The translations under genes were made by a program, and so were the position numbers. From Psychrobacter coccoides (GTDB taxonomy: Bacteria; Pseudomonadota; Gammaproteobacteria; Pseudomonadales; Moraxellaceae), in contig NZ_JAGBKM010000002.1 in assembly GCF_017498085.1 (NCBI RefSeq), forward strand, positions 1-64,000: a DNA stretch of 64,000 nucleotides, read 5' to 3'. This document shows, one piece after another, positions 1 through 9,597 of this stretch. The notes beneath the pieces are model-generated. The model saw only the letters and a list, made by a program, of their open reading frames with translations. It was not told where the DNA came from and searched no databases. Numbering within the stretch: the first letter of the stretch is position 1; every line of letters starts with the position of its first letter.

Positions 1-1
1 T

Positions 2-76
2 TCTTGTAAAACGACCCATAACAGAGATGTTAATGGAGCAAAAAACATTCTCGCGGTCGGGCTTGGCCGTCTTTAG
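2..76 (+). pseudogene. tnpB: C-terminal end of a TnpB (IS200/IS605 OrfB) protein, cut by the window edge
   Basis: Only the last 24 codons are visible, ending in TAG at 74-76. They read SCKTTHNRDVNGAKNIL followed by AVGLGRL. This matches the end of TnpB proteins: the last zinc-ribbon cysteine, then an H-x-R-D-x-N-x-A-x-N-I signature that carries the third RuvC-type acidic residue (Asp at codon 26-28). TnpB is an RNA-guided nuclease encoded by IS200/IS605-type elements. The frame is open from base 2, so the gene may be intact to the left. It is entered under pseudogene only because it is partial here; nothing seen shows that it is broken. It lies about 130 bp upstream of ruvB, so the element probably separates ruvB from its usual upstream gene. 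Confidence 0.8.
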
Positions 77-115
77 TAGGAATCCTCGTTCCTTTTAGGT
101 CGGGGAGGAAGTCAA
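77..115 (+). mobile_element. Right end of the IS200/IS605 element, with omegaRNA 3' hairpin
   Basis: Directly after the tnpB stop comes a hairpin, ATCCTCG at 82-88 pairing with CGGGGAG at 101-107, with a TTTTAG loop, followed by GAAGTCAA ending near 115. This is the usual form of the right end of such elements, where the transcript forms the omegaRNA scaffold and ends in a short TCAA-type motif. In known TnpB systems the guide begins at the next base, so 116 to about 131 would be the guide copied from flanking host DNA. The boundary is inferred from this resemblance. Confidence 0.65.
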
Positions 116-206
116 TTCTATAAATGGTTTTGAGTAGTTTGTGCATGACTTCTAAGCTAGGCTTGGTTATGCTATTAATACCCTTTAAATAATGATAAGA
201 GATATG

Positions 207-1184
207 ATGCAAGATCGCTTGATTAATCCGCTAGAAGCAGCAGCTGATGCGCCAGATGCTAATATTCGTCCAGCATTACTGTCTGAGTATATAGGACAGC
301 CAGTTGTGCGTGAGCAGATGGAAGTGTTTATTGGCGCTGCTCGAGGTCGTGATGAGGCGCTGGATCATACTTTGATTTTTGGCCCTCCAGGATTAGGAAA
401 AACCACCCTTGCCAATATCATTGCTCGTGAGATGGGTGGCAACCTGCGCTCAACGTCTGGGCCTGTTCTTGAGCGTGCTGGCGATCTGGCAGCCATGCTG
501 ACTAACCTAGAAGCAGGTGATGTGCTATTTATTGATGAGATTCATCGCTTAAGTCCTGTGATTGAAGAGATTCTCTATCCAGCGATGGAGGATTTTCAAT
601 TGGATATTATGATTGGCGAGGGGCCTGCAGCACGTTCTATTAAGCTGGATTTACCGCCATTTACACTAGTAGCTGCCACGACACGGGCAGGTCTGTTGAC
701 TTCACCGCTGCGTGATCGTTTCGGTATTGTTCAGCGTCTTGAGTTTTATAACATTGCAGATCTGACGACGATTGTGAAGCGTGCAGCAGGACTGATGCGG
801 GTAACAATGAGCGAGGATGGGGCAATAGAGATTGCTCGCCGTGCGAGAGGCACGCCAAGGATAGCCAACCGTTTGCTGCGTCGTGTACGTGACTATGCTG
901 AGGTCAAAGGCGACGGCTGTGTAAACGGGGTGATTGCTGCCAGTGCGCTCGATATGTTGGCGGTTGATAGACGGGGCTTAGACCATCTCGATAGACGCTA
1001 TATTGAGATATTACGTGACCGTTTTGACGGGGGTCCGGCTGGTGTTGAGGCAGTAGCAGCGGCTATGGCCGAGGACCGTGGCACGCTTGAAGATGTGATT
1101 GAGCCATATCTCATCCAGCAAGGCTATGTATTGCGTACTGCTCGTGGGCGTGTGTTGACTCAGATGGCGATTGATCAGATTTGA
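207..1184 (+). CDS. ruvB: Holliday junction branch migration helicase RuvB
   Basis: RuvB is the hexameric AAA+ motor that, with RuvA, drives branch migration of Holliday junctions before RuvC cleavage. The 325-residue product shows Walker A GPPGLGKT (about 59-66), Walker B LFIDEIH (about 107-113), the sensor segment ATTRAG, the SPLRDRFG arginine-finger region, and a C-terminal winged-helix domain ending near [10 protein letters not shown] chose the ATG at 207 because MQDRLINP matches the usual RuvB N-terminus and AAGAG at 197-201 is well spaced. ATGs at 192 and 204 are in frame but less well placed. The gene upstream is a TnpB remnant rather than ruvA, so transcription may come from a local promoter or from the element. 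Confidence 0.97.
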   Translation: MQDRLINPLEAAADAPDANIRPALLSEYIGQPVVREQMEVFIGAARGRDEALDHTLIFGPPGLGKTTLANIIAREMGGNLRSTSGPVLERAGDLAAMLTNLEAGDVLFIDEIHRLSPVIEEILYPAMEDFQLDIMIGEGPAARSIKLDLPPFTLVAATTRAGLLTSPLRDRFGIVQRLEFYNIADLTTIVKRAAGLMRVTMSEDGAIEIARRARGTPRIANRLLRRVRDYAEVKGDGCVNGVIAASALDMLAVDRRGLDHLDRRYIEILRDRFDGGPAGVEAVAAAMAEDRGTLEDVIEPYLIQQGYVLRTARGRVLTQMAIDQI

Positions 1185-1211
1185 CTGGATTGAGGGTGTG
1201 TTGAACACCAG

Positions 1212-1261
1212 AAGAAAGTACGGCTGATAGCCAAAATCGTTTTAAACGTTATCAGCCGTAC
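1212..1261 (-). terminator. Long hairpin between convergent ruvB and the dehydrogenase gene
   Basis: A perfect 12-bp inverted repeat (GTACGGCTGATA at 1218-1229 and its complement at 1250-1261) encloses a loop with a smaller hairpin, CGTTT/AAACG. On the minus strand the stem is followed by TTTCTTC, so it probably ends the ubiE-ubiJ-ubiB-dehydrogenase transcript 40-90 bp past the last stop. No T run follows on the plus strand, so its use by ruvB is doubtful. Confidence 0.55.
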
Positions 1262-1302
1262 GGTCGAATATACAGTACGCCCTAGTCATTGAGCGGCAAA
1301 CC

Positions 1303-2769
1303 CTATGGCAGCGATGGCCATATCTTGCCAGGGTTTAAAATATTATGAGGGTCTAAGGCTTGTTTGATGGCTTGCATCATTATCAAAGCACTGCCGTGCT
1401 CTTGTTGCATATATTTTTGCTTGCCTTGACCGATACCATGCTCGCCAGTACAGGTGCCATCCATTTCGATCGCTCGCTTGGCCAAACGATCGATAATATT
1501 TTCTGCTTTGCTCACCTCATCGGGGTCATCTGTATTTACCAATAGTAATACATGAAAGTTTCCATCACCGACATGACCGACAATGGGCCCAATCATACCA
1601 GCATCTTCAATGTCTTTGGCAGTAGCGCTCACACATTCAGCCAGTCGTGAGATAGGCACGCAAGCATCCGTTGAGAGGGCTTTTGCCTCTGGGCGTAGCG
1701 CAGAACTAGCATGATACGCATTATGCCGAGCTTCCCAAAGTCGTTTACGTTCGGTCTCATCGGTATCCCAGACAAAATCAGTACCGCCAAACTCTTCGAT
1801 AATATCGCTAAAGCTTTGTGCTTGTTCATGTACACCAGCTTCTGTACCATGGAATTCAACAAACAGCGTTGGCGTTTCGGCTAGGTTTAGATGAGCATAC
1901 TGGTTGCAGGCCTTGATTTGTAGTGCATCAAGCAGCTCAATACGGGCAATGGGTAGGCACATCTGAATAGTGAGCATCACAGCCTGACAGGCGTCTTCGA
2001 TGGTCGGAAAGTGACAAAGTCCACTAGCGACACATTCATGGATGCCAGACAGCTTGAGTGTTATTTCGGTGACGATACCAAGCGTGCCTTCAGAGCCAAC
2101 CATTAGACGTGTTAGATCATAGCCAGCCGCTGACTTTTTTGCCCGTGTTCCTGTTTTTATAATCTCTCCGCTTGCTGTGACTACTTCAAGAGCGAGTACC
2201 ACATCTTTCATCGTACCGTAGCGTACAGCATTGGTACCTGATGCACGGGTGGCAACCATCCCGCCAATACTGGCATTGGCACCTGGGTCTATGGGAAAAA
2301 ACAACCCCGTATCACGTAAGTAATGATTGAGCTGTTCTCGGGTGACGCCAGGCTGTACCGTGACAGTTAAGTCTTCATTGTTGACCTGCAAAACCGCATC
2401 AAGCGCATGCATATCGATGCATAAGCCACCATAAGGAGCGTTTAGCTGACCTTCAAGGGACGAGCCTATGCCAAAGGCAATCACAGGCATTTTATGCTGA
2501 TGACAGATCTCAACTGCCTTGGCAACATCGTGCTTATCCTGGGCGCTTAAGACAGCATCGGGCGGCTGATTGGCTAGCCAAGTCATAGTATGACCATGTT
2601 GTTCCCGTACTGTCATATTAGTGCTTAGCTTGTCACCAAACTGCGCCTGCAACGCTTGAATAGCCGCATCGTACTGATGTGTTGCTGCGCTGCGGTCAGG
2701 GCTTTTAAGCGCATTCTTTGAATGGTTATCAGGTTTATTTATAAAAGAGGTGTTTTGAGTATCAGACAT
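1303..2769 (-). CDS. FAD-linked oxidase, D-lactate dehydrogenase (cytochrome)-like
   Basis: A 488-residue flavoprotein of the GlcD/D-lactate dehydrogenase family. The N-terminal FAD-binding type 4 domain has the dinucleotide-binding stretch FGIGSSLEG (about 99-107) and GANASIGGM near 165. The C-terminal FAD-oxidase domain ends with GEHGIGQGKQKY (about 442-453) and ILNPGKIWP, both typical of the family. The expected reaction is oxidation of D-lactate or a related 2-hydroxyacid to the 2-oxoacid, with electrons passed to a cytochrome or quinone. It starts 20 bp after ubiB ends, so it is probably cotranscribed with the ubiquinone genes. An AGGA sequence precedes the ATG. The substrate cannot be fixed from sequence: glycolate or 2-hydroxyglutarate are alternatives. 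Confidence 0.85.
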   Translation of the reverse strand: MSDTQNTSFINKPDNHSKNALKSPDRSAATHQYDAAIQALQAQFGDKLSTNMTVREQHGHTMTWLANQPPDAVLSAQDKHDVAKAVEICHQHKMPVIAFGIGSSLEGQLNAPYGGLCIDMHALDAVLQVNNEDLTVTVQPGVTREQLNHYLRDTGLFFPIDPGANASIGGMVATRASGTNAVRYGTMKDVVLALEVVTASGEIIKTGTRAKKSAAGYDLTRLMVGSEGTLGIVTEITLKLSGIHECVASGLCHFPTIEDACQAVMLTIQMCLPIARIELLDALQIKACNQYAHLNLAETPTLFVEFHGTEAGVHEQAQSFSDIIEEFGGTDFVWDTDETERKRLWEARHNAYHASSALRPEAKALSTDACVPISRLAECVSATAKDIEDAGMIGPIVGHVGDGNFHVLLLVNTDDPDEVSKAENIIDRLAKRAIEMDGTCTGEHGIGQGKQKYMQQEHGSALIMMQAIKQALDPHNILNPGKIWPSLP

Positions 2770-2788
2770 AGATAATTCCTAGTAAAAT

Positions 2789-4447
2789 TTAGGCCAAAAT
2801 ACGCCACACAATCACTAATAGCGCTAATAAATAAAAAATGGGTGCAAACCAGCCAACTTGTATAGCGATAGCAATACTTATCCCAAAACCGGCTAATGCC
2901 AACCAGTCACGGCGGCGATCGTTGAGTATATCAGCGCGTATCTGTTGCATCTCTCGCAGTTGGCTATCCTGACGTGCACCCTGAGAAGCAAGACTTTGCA
3001 AGCCTTGATCTAATAGCTTAGGAATATCAGTTGTCGATAATAAAATCTCTGGCAGCTGTGTCCGAAGTTGCTGCAAATTACGCACAGGATCAAGCTGCTC
3101 CTTAATCCAGCCACTTAGTATAGGCTTTGCAAGTGACCAAATGTCCAAGTCAGGATATAGCTCACGACCTAAGCCTTCTACATGTACTAGGGTTTTTAGC
3201 AATAGCATCAATTGTGGTGGAATACTCATATGATGCCGGCGTGCAATATCCAGTATTTGCATGAGCACCCCGGCAAAATCGATCTCATTGATGGATTTTT
3301 GTAGCATCGGCCCTACAGTACGACGCATATCACGCACCAAGGCATGTTTGTCAGTATTGGGCGGTATCCAGCCCGCTCGGCTGACGATATCAATAAGTGC
3401 TGTGAAGTTGTTATTCATAACGGCCAGCAGCATGCGTGCCACAATCATTTGATCGTCTTTAGACAGTGTCCCCATAATGGCACAATCAAGACCAATATAG
3501 CGAGGTTCGTGACCTAGAGTGGCAGAGGCTACATCTGCGTCAAGCGTCTGAATAGGCGGTGTTTCAACAAACACATTGCCTGGGTGCATGTCGGCATGAA
3601 AAAAGTTATCACGAAAGACTTGAGTAAAAAATATCGTTAAGCCTTTTTCAGCGAGTGCCGCTCTGTCATAGCCAAGCCGATCAAACACGTCAACTTGTGA
3701 GATTGGGACACCTTGAATGCGCTCCATTACCATGACGTTTTGTGCGGCATGGTATACCTCAGGGACATACATCAATGCTGAGCCCAAAAAGTTATTACGC
3801 ATCTGCGTGGTGTTGTCGGCCTCTAAAGTCAAATCAAGCTCATTGAGCATCACTTGCCGATAGTCTTCTACGATATCAATGATATGTACGGCACGGGCAG
3901 CTTCTATACGTGCAGAGGCCCAGCTTGCAAGCTCACGCAATAGCTCAAAGTCAGCAATGATCGTGTCACGAATATCAGGGCGCACCACTTTGACGACAAC
4001 CTCACGACCATCCGGTAGCGCCGCCGTATGTACTTGTGCAATAGAGGCAGCCGCTAAAGGCTTGACATCAAAACGGGCAAATAAGGTTTCGATAGATTGG
4101 CCCAGACCATGTTTGTGGTCCTCGACTTGTGCGGCGGCAATATCGCTATCAAAGGGTTTTACTCTATCCTGTAACTGAACGAGTTGCTCGATAATCTCTG
4201 GTGTTACCAAGTCACGGCGTGTAGAGAGGAGTTGCCCAAGCTTTAAAAATAACGTGCCCATGTCTTCAAGTGCATACTTGATAGCATTGGACTGATGCTT
4301 TTTACCCCAAGCGGCAGGGTGCATACGAATCAAGTGGGCGATAGGCTGTAGCTGCGGCGCTTCATCTATAGGCAGGTGAGTGTCAATGCGATAGCTTGCC
4401 GCAATGCGCCAAAGCTCAAACAAACGGGCACGATGGGATAATAGCAT
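2789..4447 (-). CDS. ubiB: Ubiquinone biosynthesis atypical kinase/ATPase UbiB
   Basis: UbiB is a membrane-bound ABC1/ADCK family ATPase needed for ubiquinone synthesis. The 552-residue length matches E. coli UbiB. Family marks are visible: the KxGQ motif LKLGQ (about 69-72), the alanine-rich nucleotide loop AAAS (132-135), the lysine in VVVKVV (about 153), the catalytic segment HADMHPGN (about 284-291) and YIGLDC (about 317-322). Two hydrophobic segments at the extreme C-terminus (about 515-552) are the membrane anchor. It lies between ubiJ and the FAD oxidase on the minus strand, in the conserved ubiE-ubiJ-ubiB order. Confidence 0.97.
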   Translation of the reverse strand: MLLSHRARLFELWRIAASYRIDTHLPIDEAPQLQPIAHLIRMHPAAWGKKHQSNAIKYALEDMGTLFLKLGQLLSTRRDLVTPEIIEQLVQLQDRVKPFDSDIAAAQVEDHKHGLGQSIETLFARFDVKPLAAASIAQVHTAALPDGREVVVKVVRPDIRDTIIADFELLRELASWASARIEAARAVHIIDIVEDYRQVMLNELDLTLEADNTTQMRNNFLGSALMYVPEVYHAAQNVMVMERIQGVPISQVDVFDRLGYDRAALAEKGLTIFFTQVFRDNFFHADMHPGNVFVETPPIQTLDADVASATLGHEPRYIGLDCAIMGTLSKDDQMIVARMLLAVMNNNFTALIDIVSRAGWIPPNTDKHALVRDMRRTVGPMLQKSINEIDFAGVLMQILDIARRHHMSIPPQLMLLLKTLVHVEGLGRELYPDLDIWSLAKPILSGWIKEQLDPVRNLQQLRTQLPEILLSTTDIPKLLDQGLQSLASQGARQDSQLREMQQIRADILNDRRRDWLALAGFGISIAIAIQVGWFAPIFYLLALLVIVWRILA

Positions 4448-4508
4448 GAGGGTGAATACTCTAAAGTAAAACGAAAGTAAGGCAAATAATAAGCTTGTCT
4501 GTTATTGA

Positions 4509-5228
4509 CTATTGCTGATTTTGCATATGGCGCAAACGTGCTTGCTCCGCTTTTATGGCAGCCAAACGTGCCTCTTCACGTTCGATATCAGCACGAAGCT
4601 TAAGAATCTGCTGCTTAAGGCTGTCCGCCTCTGCTTTTTCGGCAGGGTCAGGCTCGCTATGACCAGCGATATCATTGGCCCAGTCACTGACGTCGTCAAA
4701 CGCACGCTTGGCAGTATCACGAAAGCTTCCTTTTAACTGGGATATCAGCAGCTGTAGCTGGCTTGCTGTTGGTTTGCCAATAAAGGGCTCAAGCTGACCT
4801 GCGATATCCGGATCAAATCCAGAAATCAGCTGTTTTAGCTGCATGAGCACCTTGTAGTCACCAGTAATGGGAAGATTGCCTTCAGCACCGCGCATCAGGT
4901 TGAGTAACTGAGCAGGGTTTTCGACACTGATGGTACAATCTGGGCTTGTATGGCCGATACGTGCTATTTCTGCATCCGCTTGTTGGCGCTCATTAGTACC
5001 AGCCTTAAAGCTTTGTCCACGGGGCTCAAACACTGTATTGGCAGTGAGAGGCTCAAAACGTAAATGCTCATCATTAAACAACACGTCTAAGTGCACTTCA
5101 GGCATTGCCATATTTAACCGTAGCACTTTGCCAGTAAGCGGTTTTAGTCCAGCTTTGGTAATTTCATCACTAGCAATAGCCATATTAATCAGCTTTTCGG
5201 CACTGGCCAAAAGTAATACAGTCAGCAT
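4509..5228 (-). CDS. ubiJ: Ubiquinone biosynthesis accessory factor UbiJ
   Basis: UbiJ is a lipid-binding accessory protein of the aerobic ubiquinone-synthesis complex. The 239-residue product has an SCP2-like sterol-carrier region in its N-terminal half (about 15-115) and ends in a charged coiled coil (about 195-239, rich in Glu, Lys, Ala and Arg), the usual UbiJ layout. Sequence identity to this family is low in general, so the call leans on position: it sits between ubiE (60 bp upstream) and ubiB (62 bp downstream) on the same strand. Confidence 0.9.
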   Translation of the reverse strand: MLTVLLLASAEKLINMAIASDEITKAGLKPLTGKVLRLNMAMPEVHLDVLFNDEHLRFEPLTANTVFEPRGQSFKAGTNERQQADAEIARIGHTSPDCTISVENPAQLLNLMRGAEGNLPITGDYKVLMQLKQLISGFDPDIAGQLEPFIGKPTASQLQLLISQLKGSFRDTAKRAFDDVSDWANDIAGHSEPDPAEKAEADSLKQQILKLRADIEREEARLAAIKAEQARLRHMQNQQ

Positions 5229-5288
5229 AATACTCTCACTTCCTTACAATGGGATTGGCTTTTAAAGAATATACGTGTTCAAAAGGTT

Positions 5289-6335
5289 TTAAGCTTTAAA
5301 CCCACGGTGCACCGCTACGATACCAGCCGTCAAGTTATGATAGTCGCAATTCTCAAATCCTGCTTGTTCCATCATTTGCTTGAGCGTCTGCTGATTAGGA
5401 TGCATACGAATCGACTCAGCCAAATATTGATAGCTTTCTGCATCGTTGGCCACAATTTTGCCCATAAGCGGTAGAGCAGTGAACGAGTATAAGTCATAAG
5501 CTTTTGATAAGGGTTCAAAAACTGGCTTTGAAAACTCAAGGATCAGTAAGCGGCCACCCGGTTTTAGGACTCGGTACATAGAGCGCAGTGCGGCATCTTT
5601 ATCCGTAACATTACGTAGACCAAAGCTGATGGTCACCAAATCAAAGCTTTCATCTTCAAATGGTGCTAAAGTCTCAGCATTGGCTAAGACGAAATCAACA
5701 TTATTGCAGCCAGCATTGATCAGTCGCTCACGACCCACCTCAAGCATGGCTGCGTTGATGTCTGATAAAACGACATGACCCTGCCGACCGACTTCACGGC
5801 TAAACACTTTCGCCAAATCACCAGTCCCGCCAGCAATGTCGAGCACTTGTTGGCCGGCGCGGACCCCTGATAAGCTAATGGCAAAACGCTTCCAGAGACG
5901 ATGAATACCAAAAGACATCAAGTCGTTCATAATGTCATATTTCTTTGCGACTGAAGTAAAAACATCTGCCACCCGAGCTTGTTTTTCAGCTTTTTTTACT
6001 GTTTTGTAGCCGAAGTGGGTCTCTTCTGCGCCATCAGTATCAGCAGTGTGGGGGTTGTTGATATCATCACGCTGATTAAAAGCCGTGTGTGCCGATGACT
6101 GAGCCTTGTTTGACGCTGAAGTTTGATCGGTATTATTTGACATAATGGTTTGTTGACCTTGAGGGGTACCCGTGGGCAAATCTTGCACTTGAGTAAAGTC
6201 ACTGCTATGACTTGCTTTTGCCTGAGCAGTGATGTTTTTGTTGTTTGTGATACTGTCTTGAACCAGCTTGTCTTGTAGCTGCCCATTGTTGGCTGTTTTA
6301 TTATGTGCGCCATCAGTACTGGAGGTATTGGCCAT
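5289..6335 (-). CDS. ubiE: Ubiquinone/menaquinone C-methyltransferase UbiE with a long N-terminal extension
   Basis: UbiE is the SAM-dependent C-methyltransferase of ubiquinone (and menaquinone) synthesis. The core, from about residue 104 (ETHFGYKTV) to the end, matches UbiE throughout: SAM motif [13 protein letters not shown], the LRNVTDKD segment, and [16 protein letters not shown]. coli UbiE is 251 residues; this one is 348. The extra 95-100 N-terminal residues are rich in Asn, Gln, Thr and Ser and look disordered. The upstream start is supported by AGGA about 8 bp before the ATG at 6335; an internal ATG at residue 65 lacks a good site. It is first of the ubi genes, 51 bp after the uncharacterised gene. 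Confidence 0.96.
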   Translation of the reverse strand: MANTSSTDGAHNKTANNGQLQDKLVQDSITNNKNITAQAKASHSSDFTQVQDLPTGTPQGQQTIMSNNTDQTSASNKAQSSAHTAFNQRDDINNPHTADTDGAEETHFGYKTVKKAEKQARVADVFTSVAKKYDIMNDLMSFGIHRLWKRFAISLSGVRAGQQVLDIAGGTGDLAKVFSREVGRQGHVVLSDINAAMLEVGRERLINAGCNNVDFVLANAETLAPFEDESFDLVTISFGLRNVTDKDAALRSMYRVLKPGGRLLILEFSKPVFEPLSKAYDLYSFTALPLMGKIVANDAESYQYLAESIRMHPNQQTLKQMMEQAGFENCDYHNLTAGIVAVHRGFKA

Positions 6336-6386
6336 AGAGGTATCCTATTGCTTGCTTTGATAAGTATCTAAAAATTAGAGTGCCTC

Positions 6387-7100
6387 CTATGATACATCAA
6401 ACGCTGATTTATTGTCGTTATTATCCATGTTGTGAACTTGATCTATAATCATAAGCTCACGCTTACAGAATGGTTCGATAAAGCCACCAACGCTCTTTAA
6501 AGGTTTCATAGCCGTAAAGCCTGCATCAATAAAGTCATACAAAGGCTGGAAGTTGTGACGATAGGCTGTGCCTTTAGTTAATGAAAATACTTTGCGTAAT
6601 ATAAATGAGTTTAGGTATTTGTCAGTGCGATAGCAGACTTCTTTTAAGTTGTTAATCTGAGTACGGCGTGCTTCTGCCTCATCGACCGCACGATAAGCGG
6701 CCAGCATATTGTCTTCATTGACTTCTAGGTTCTCTTTTATAAGCCACTGTGCCAGATGCATGTCCAGCTCGATGGCCAAGATAGCCGCTTGAATAGCCAT
6801 GCTACCAGTTTGTAATACAGACTCTTTAGTCAGACTCTCTAATCTTTTGGCTTTAGGTAAAATGCGCTCCAATTGCTTGGCTAATAGCTGAAACTCATCA
6901 CCGCCGTACAGCTGAGTGAGAAAGTAATTTGCCATGGGTTTGTTTTTTTTCTGCTCAAAAACATCACTATGAGTTTGTTGAATACGAGCACGTTGCCATG
7001 CTTGAACGTCATGAAGCTTAGCCTTAAGTTCGGCATCTTCATGCGTGGGTAATGACCAGTAGTGATCTAAGTGTTGTTGCAGTTGGGATAAAGCTGACAT
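6387..7100 (-). CDS. Conserved uncharacterised alpha-helical protein upstream of ubiE
   Basis: I do not recognise a named function. The 237-residue product is soluble and predicted mostly helical, with no signal peptide or membrane segment. The region around NYFLTQLYGG (about 58-67) recalls an FFL-x-x-LYG motif seen in an uncharacterised gammaproteobacterial family of similar length; this is from memory and unverified. Basic and acidic residues alternate through the middle, and the last 15 residues are Asn/Asp-rich. It precedes ubiE by 51 bp on the same strand and may share its transcript, but no link to quinone synthesis can be shown. Confidence 0.7.
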   Translation of the reverse strand: MSALSQLQQHLDHYWSLPTHEDAELKAKLHDVQAWQRARIQQTHSDVFEQKKNKPMANYFLTQLYGGDEFQLLAKQLERILPKAKRLESLTKESVLQTGSMAIQAAILAIELDMHLAQWLIKENLEVNEDNMLAAYRAVDEAEARRTQINNLKEVCYRTDKYLNSFILRKVFSLTKGTAYRHNFQPLYDFIDAGFTAMKPLKSVGGFIEPFCKRELMIIDQVHNMDNNDNKSAFDVS

Positions 7101-7366
7101 GGCGATTGATCCTAAGTTAATAAAAAAATGGGCGTGACCCTAATCTATATATAGATATGCTAGACATATACAAATAAAGCATGCCTAAATAACAGGCATA
7201 AATAAATAGGCACTTACCTTAAAAGAAAATAAAACATAATACAAATAGCAAACGGTTAAATGGTAGGATTATCTACCGGCTAAGCAAATACTATCATTTA
7301 TCCATTATAACGAATATTAGGAAACTACCAATCTAAACTTTTATAAAAATAAAATGGAGGCAAAAA

Positions 7367-9052
7367 ATGAGTAAGGAGACATCATTACAAACAGTGAGCG
7401 AACAGTTTGCTAAGCATGGGGCTAGTGAGCGTCTAAAGCCCAATCTTTTAAGCCAGTTCTCTTTGGATAAAGATGAGCTAAGACTGGCGCTGGTGACCGC
7501 TCAATATGCGCTGCGAGCGACACGTCAACAAGAGCCGCCAACCATCAATGAACCGACAGGCCTCTTGGTACTCGTCAATGGTATGGAGCAAGCGGGCAAG
7601 GGAATGGCTGTCAAGCAGCTTAGACAGTGGGTTGATCCTCGGTTGTTAAAGGTTGAAGCCACCATTGGCTATCCACCACTTGCGCATCAGCCCATTTGGC
7701 AAGTGCACACCAAGTCTCTGCCACGTCATGGAGATGTGATGGTTTATTTTGGCAACTGGTATGCTGATCTGCTGTATAACGTCATGCAAATGGCTGCAAG
7801 TGACTATCAAAGTAGACAAACAGATGGTGAGCAGGTAGGTCATACTCATAAGCTACCGACTGCAAAATGGCGTGCCTACTTACAGCAGCAACTACAGGCA
7901 TTAAGTGTCTTTGAAGAGGATCTCGCCGCCAATCAGACTGAAGTACTTAAATGCTGGTTCCATGTCGATACAGAGGTATTACAGCAACGTCTGCAAGATG
8001 AAAAAAAGGACCCTGAGTACTTGTATCAGATAGATTGGAGTGATGCAGAGGTGTTGGCACAGTTTAATCAGGTAGCAACCGAGCTGTTGAGGCAGCAAGG
8101 CGACTGGATCATCATTGATGGCAGCGACAAGGCGCAAGCGGCAACTGACTTCTGTCATCATGTGCTGCAGGCCATGCAAAAAGCTTTGGCCAGTAATATC
8201 GTGTCTGCAAATAGTGCTCTTGAGTCGACAGATGATAGGGATAAAAACCAGCAAAGAGTGAATGATCAAGAGATCAAGCAGCAACATAGTAATGATGGTC
8301 AGCAAGGGTTTAAAGCTGTCAAGATACCTTATGAGCTGATAGATATCGATGATCCAGATATGGATAAGTCAGATTATCATAAACAACTGGACAAAAAACA
8401 AACCAGACTTGCCCAGCTCTTACGAGCGCGTCAGGGTCGCCATGTGGTCTTTGCTTTTGAAGGTATGGACGCTGCTGGCAAAGGCGGTGCCATAAAACGT
8501 CTAGTAGCACCTCTCGATCCCCGTGAGTATCAAGTTTATAATATCGGTGCACCCATGCTCTATGAGCTACACCATCCCTATCTGTGGCGATTTTGGACAC
8601 GATTGCCTAATGAGCGTGAGGATCGGATGAGCCGTATCGCCATTTTTGATCGTACTTGGTATGGTCGGGTGTTGGTCGAACGTATCGAAGGCTTTGCCAC
8701 AGATGCTCAGTGGCAGCGAGCGTATGAGGAGATAAATCGCTTCGAGTCTCAACTCGTAACGTCAGGTACGATAGTGCTAAAGTATTGGCTCGCGATAGAC
8801 AAAAAAGAGCAGCTTGAGCGCTTTGAGGATAGAAAAGAGACGCCGCATAAGCAGTTTAAGCTGACAGAAGATGACTGGCGTAATCGAAAAAAGTGGTCAG
8901 ATTATGTGCAGGCAGCAGCAGATATGTTGGCACGCACCGATACTCAAGCAGCGCCTTGGTGTGTGGTGGCGACCAATGATAAGCGGACGGCGCGCTTGGC
9001 TGTTCTGGACTATGCTATCACACAGTTAGAGGCGCATTTGTCAATAAGCTGA
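7367..9052 (+). CDS. pap: Polyphosphate:AMP phosphotransferase (two-domain PPK2)
   Basis: A 561-residue protein with two tandem PPK2 domains, the layout of class II PPK2 (PAP), which makes ADP from AMP using polyphosphate. The N-terminal domain (about 35-265) has a degenerate P-loop, NGMEQAGKG. The C-terminal domain (about 320-555) has the full set: FEGMDAAGKGG, lid-region basic residues, and FDRTWYGRVLVERIEGF. The C-terminal domain is therefore probably the catalytic one. An Asp/Gln/Asn-rich linker of about 45 residues joins them. GGAGG lies 6 bp before the ATG. The phosphate transporter gene follows on the same strand after 545 bp, which suits a phosphate-storage role. Confidence 0.92.
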   Translation: MSKETSLQTVSEQFAKHGASERLKPNLLSQFSLDKDELRLALVTAQYALRATRQQEPPTINEPTGLLVLVNGMEQAGKGMAVKQLRQWVDPRLLKVEATIGYPPLAHQPIWQVHTKSLPRHGDVMVYFGNWYADLLYNVMQMAASDYQSRQTDGEQVGHTHKLPTAKWRAYLQQQLQALSVFEEDLAANQTEVLKCWFHVDTEVLQQRLQDEKKDPEYLYQIDWSDAEVLAQFNQVATELLRQQGDWIIIDGSDKAQAATDFCHHVLQAMQKALASNIVSANSALESTDDRDKNQQRVNDQEIKQQHSNDGQQGFKAVKIPYELIDIDDPDMDKSDYHKQLDKKQTRLAQLLRARQGRHVVFAFEGMDAAGKGGAIKRLVAPLDPREYQVYNIGAPMLYELHHPYLWRFWTRLPNEREDRMSRIAIFDRTWYGRVLVERIEGFATDAQWQRAYEEINRFESQLVTSGTIVLKYWLAIDKKEQLERFEDRKETPHKQFKLTEDDWRNRKKWSDYVQAAADMLARTDTQAAPWCVVATNDKRTARLAVLDYAITQLEAHLSIS

Positions 9053-9597
9053 GCCGTATTTGTGATAAAGATAAAATAATGAAGAAAACTACTCGGATAT
9101 ATAAAGATAGTGCAGTTTGTCTTTGACAATCTGCTGTGAATAACCATAATAGGCGAGTAATTAATGAAGCGCTCAAAATCTCTAATCAGAGTATATGACT
9201 GTCAAGATATCTATTCGCTTGAGTACGCTCTTTAGAGTCACAATTGGTGCTTACATTTACAGTTACAAATTTTGCAGTATCATCATGCATTGTGTGCAAT
9301 TATTTAATATAATAGGCAAATGGTAATAATGGCTAGGTCATAAGTGCTCATAAGACTGCCAGAGTCTAGGCTGTTAAGCTCGCTTACAGTGCCGCCATTT
9401 TATTATCGATGTCTTGAAAATCCGTTCGTTGTCAGATTGTTAGATTCAAACACTTAAGCCGCAAGAAGCTCTAATCAGATGATTTAGCGTTTACCCTTGC
9501 GGCTTAATGGTATGTTAAAAGCTGCTATTTATTTTTTTATAGCATCATTATCAATTGCAAGTATCTTTAAACCAGCTTACGCAGGGCGTATCACTCT
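9053..9597 (+). other. 545-bp intergenic region before the phosphate transporter
   Basis: No credible gene. It holds a TATAAT at 9308-9313 without a clear -35, and a perfect 12-bp inverted repeat (TTAAGCCGCAAG at 9454-9465, complement at 9496-9507, 30-base loop) about 90 bp before the transporter start. No T run follows the repeat on either strand. I looked for a PhoB-type direct repeat and found none that I would defend. Confidence 0.5.

Noticed and set aside
30-212. 60-codon minus-strand frame across the TnpB end and ruvB upstream region
   Set aside because: It overlaps the convincing TnpB C-terminus and omegaRNA hairpin, has no recognisable protein, and no ribosome site.
1257-1286. CCGTACGG and GCCCTA shared between 1257-1286 and 58119-58140
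   Set aside because: The common words are short, partly palindromic and differently spaced; chance similarity cannot be excluded.
9170-9230. Possible PhoB box upstream of the phosphate transporter (CTGTCAAGATAT)
   Set aside because: Only one half matches and the second repeat is missing at 11-bp spacing.
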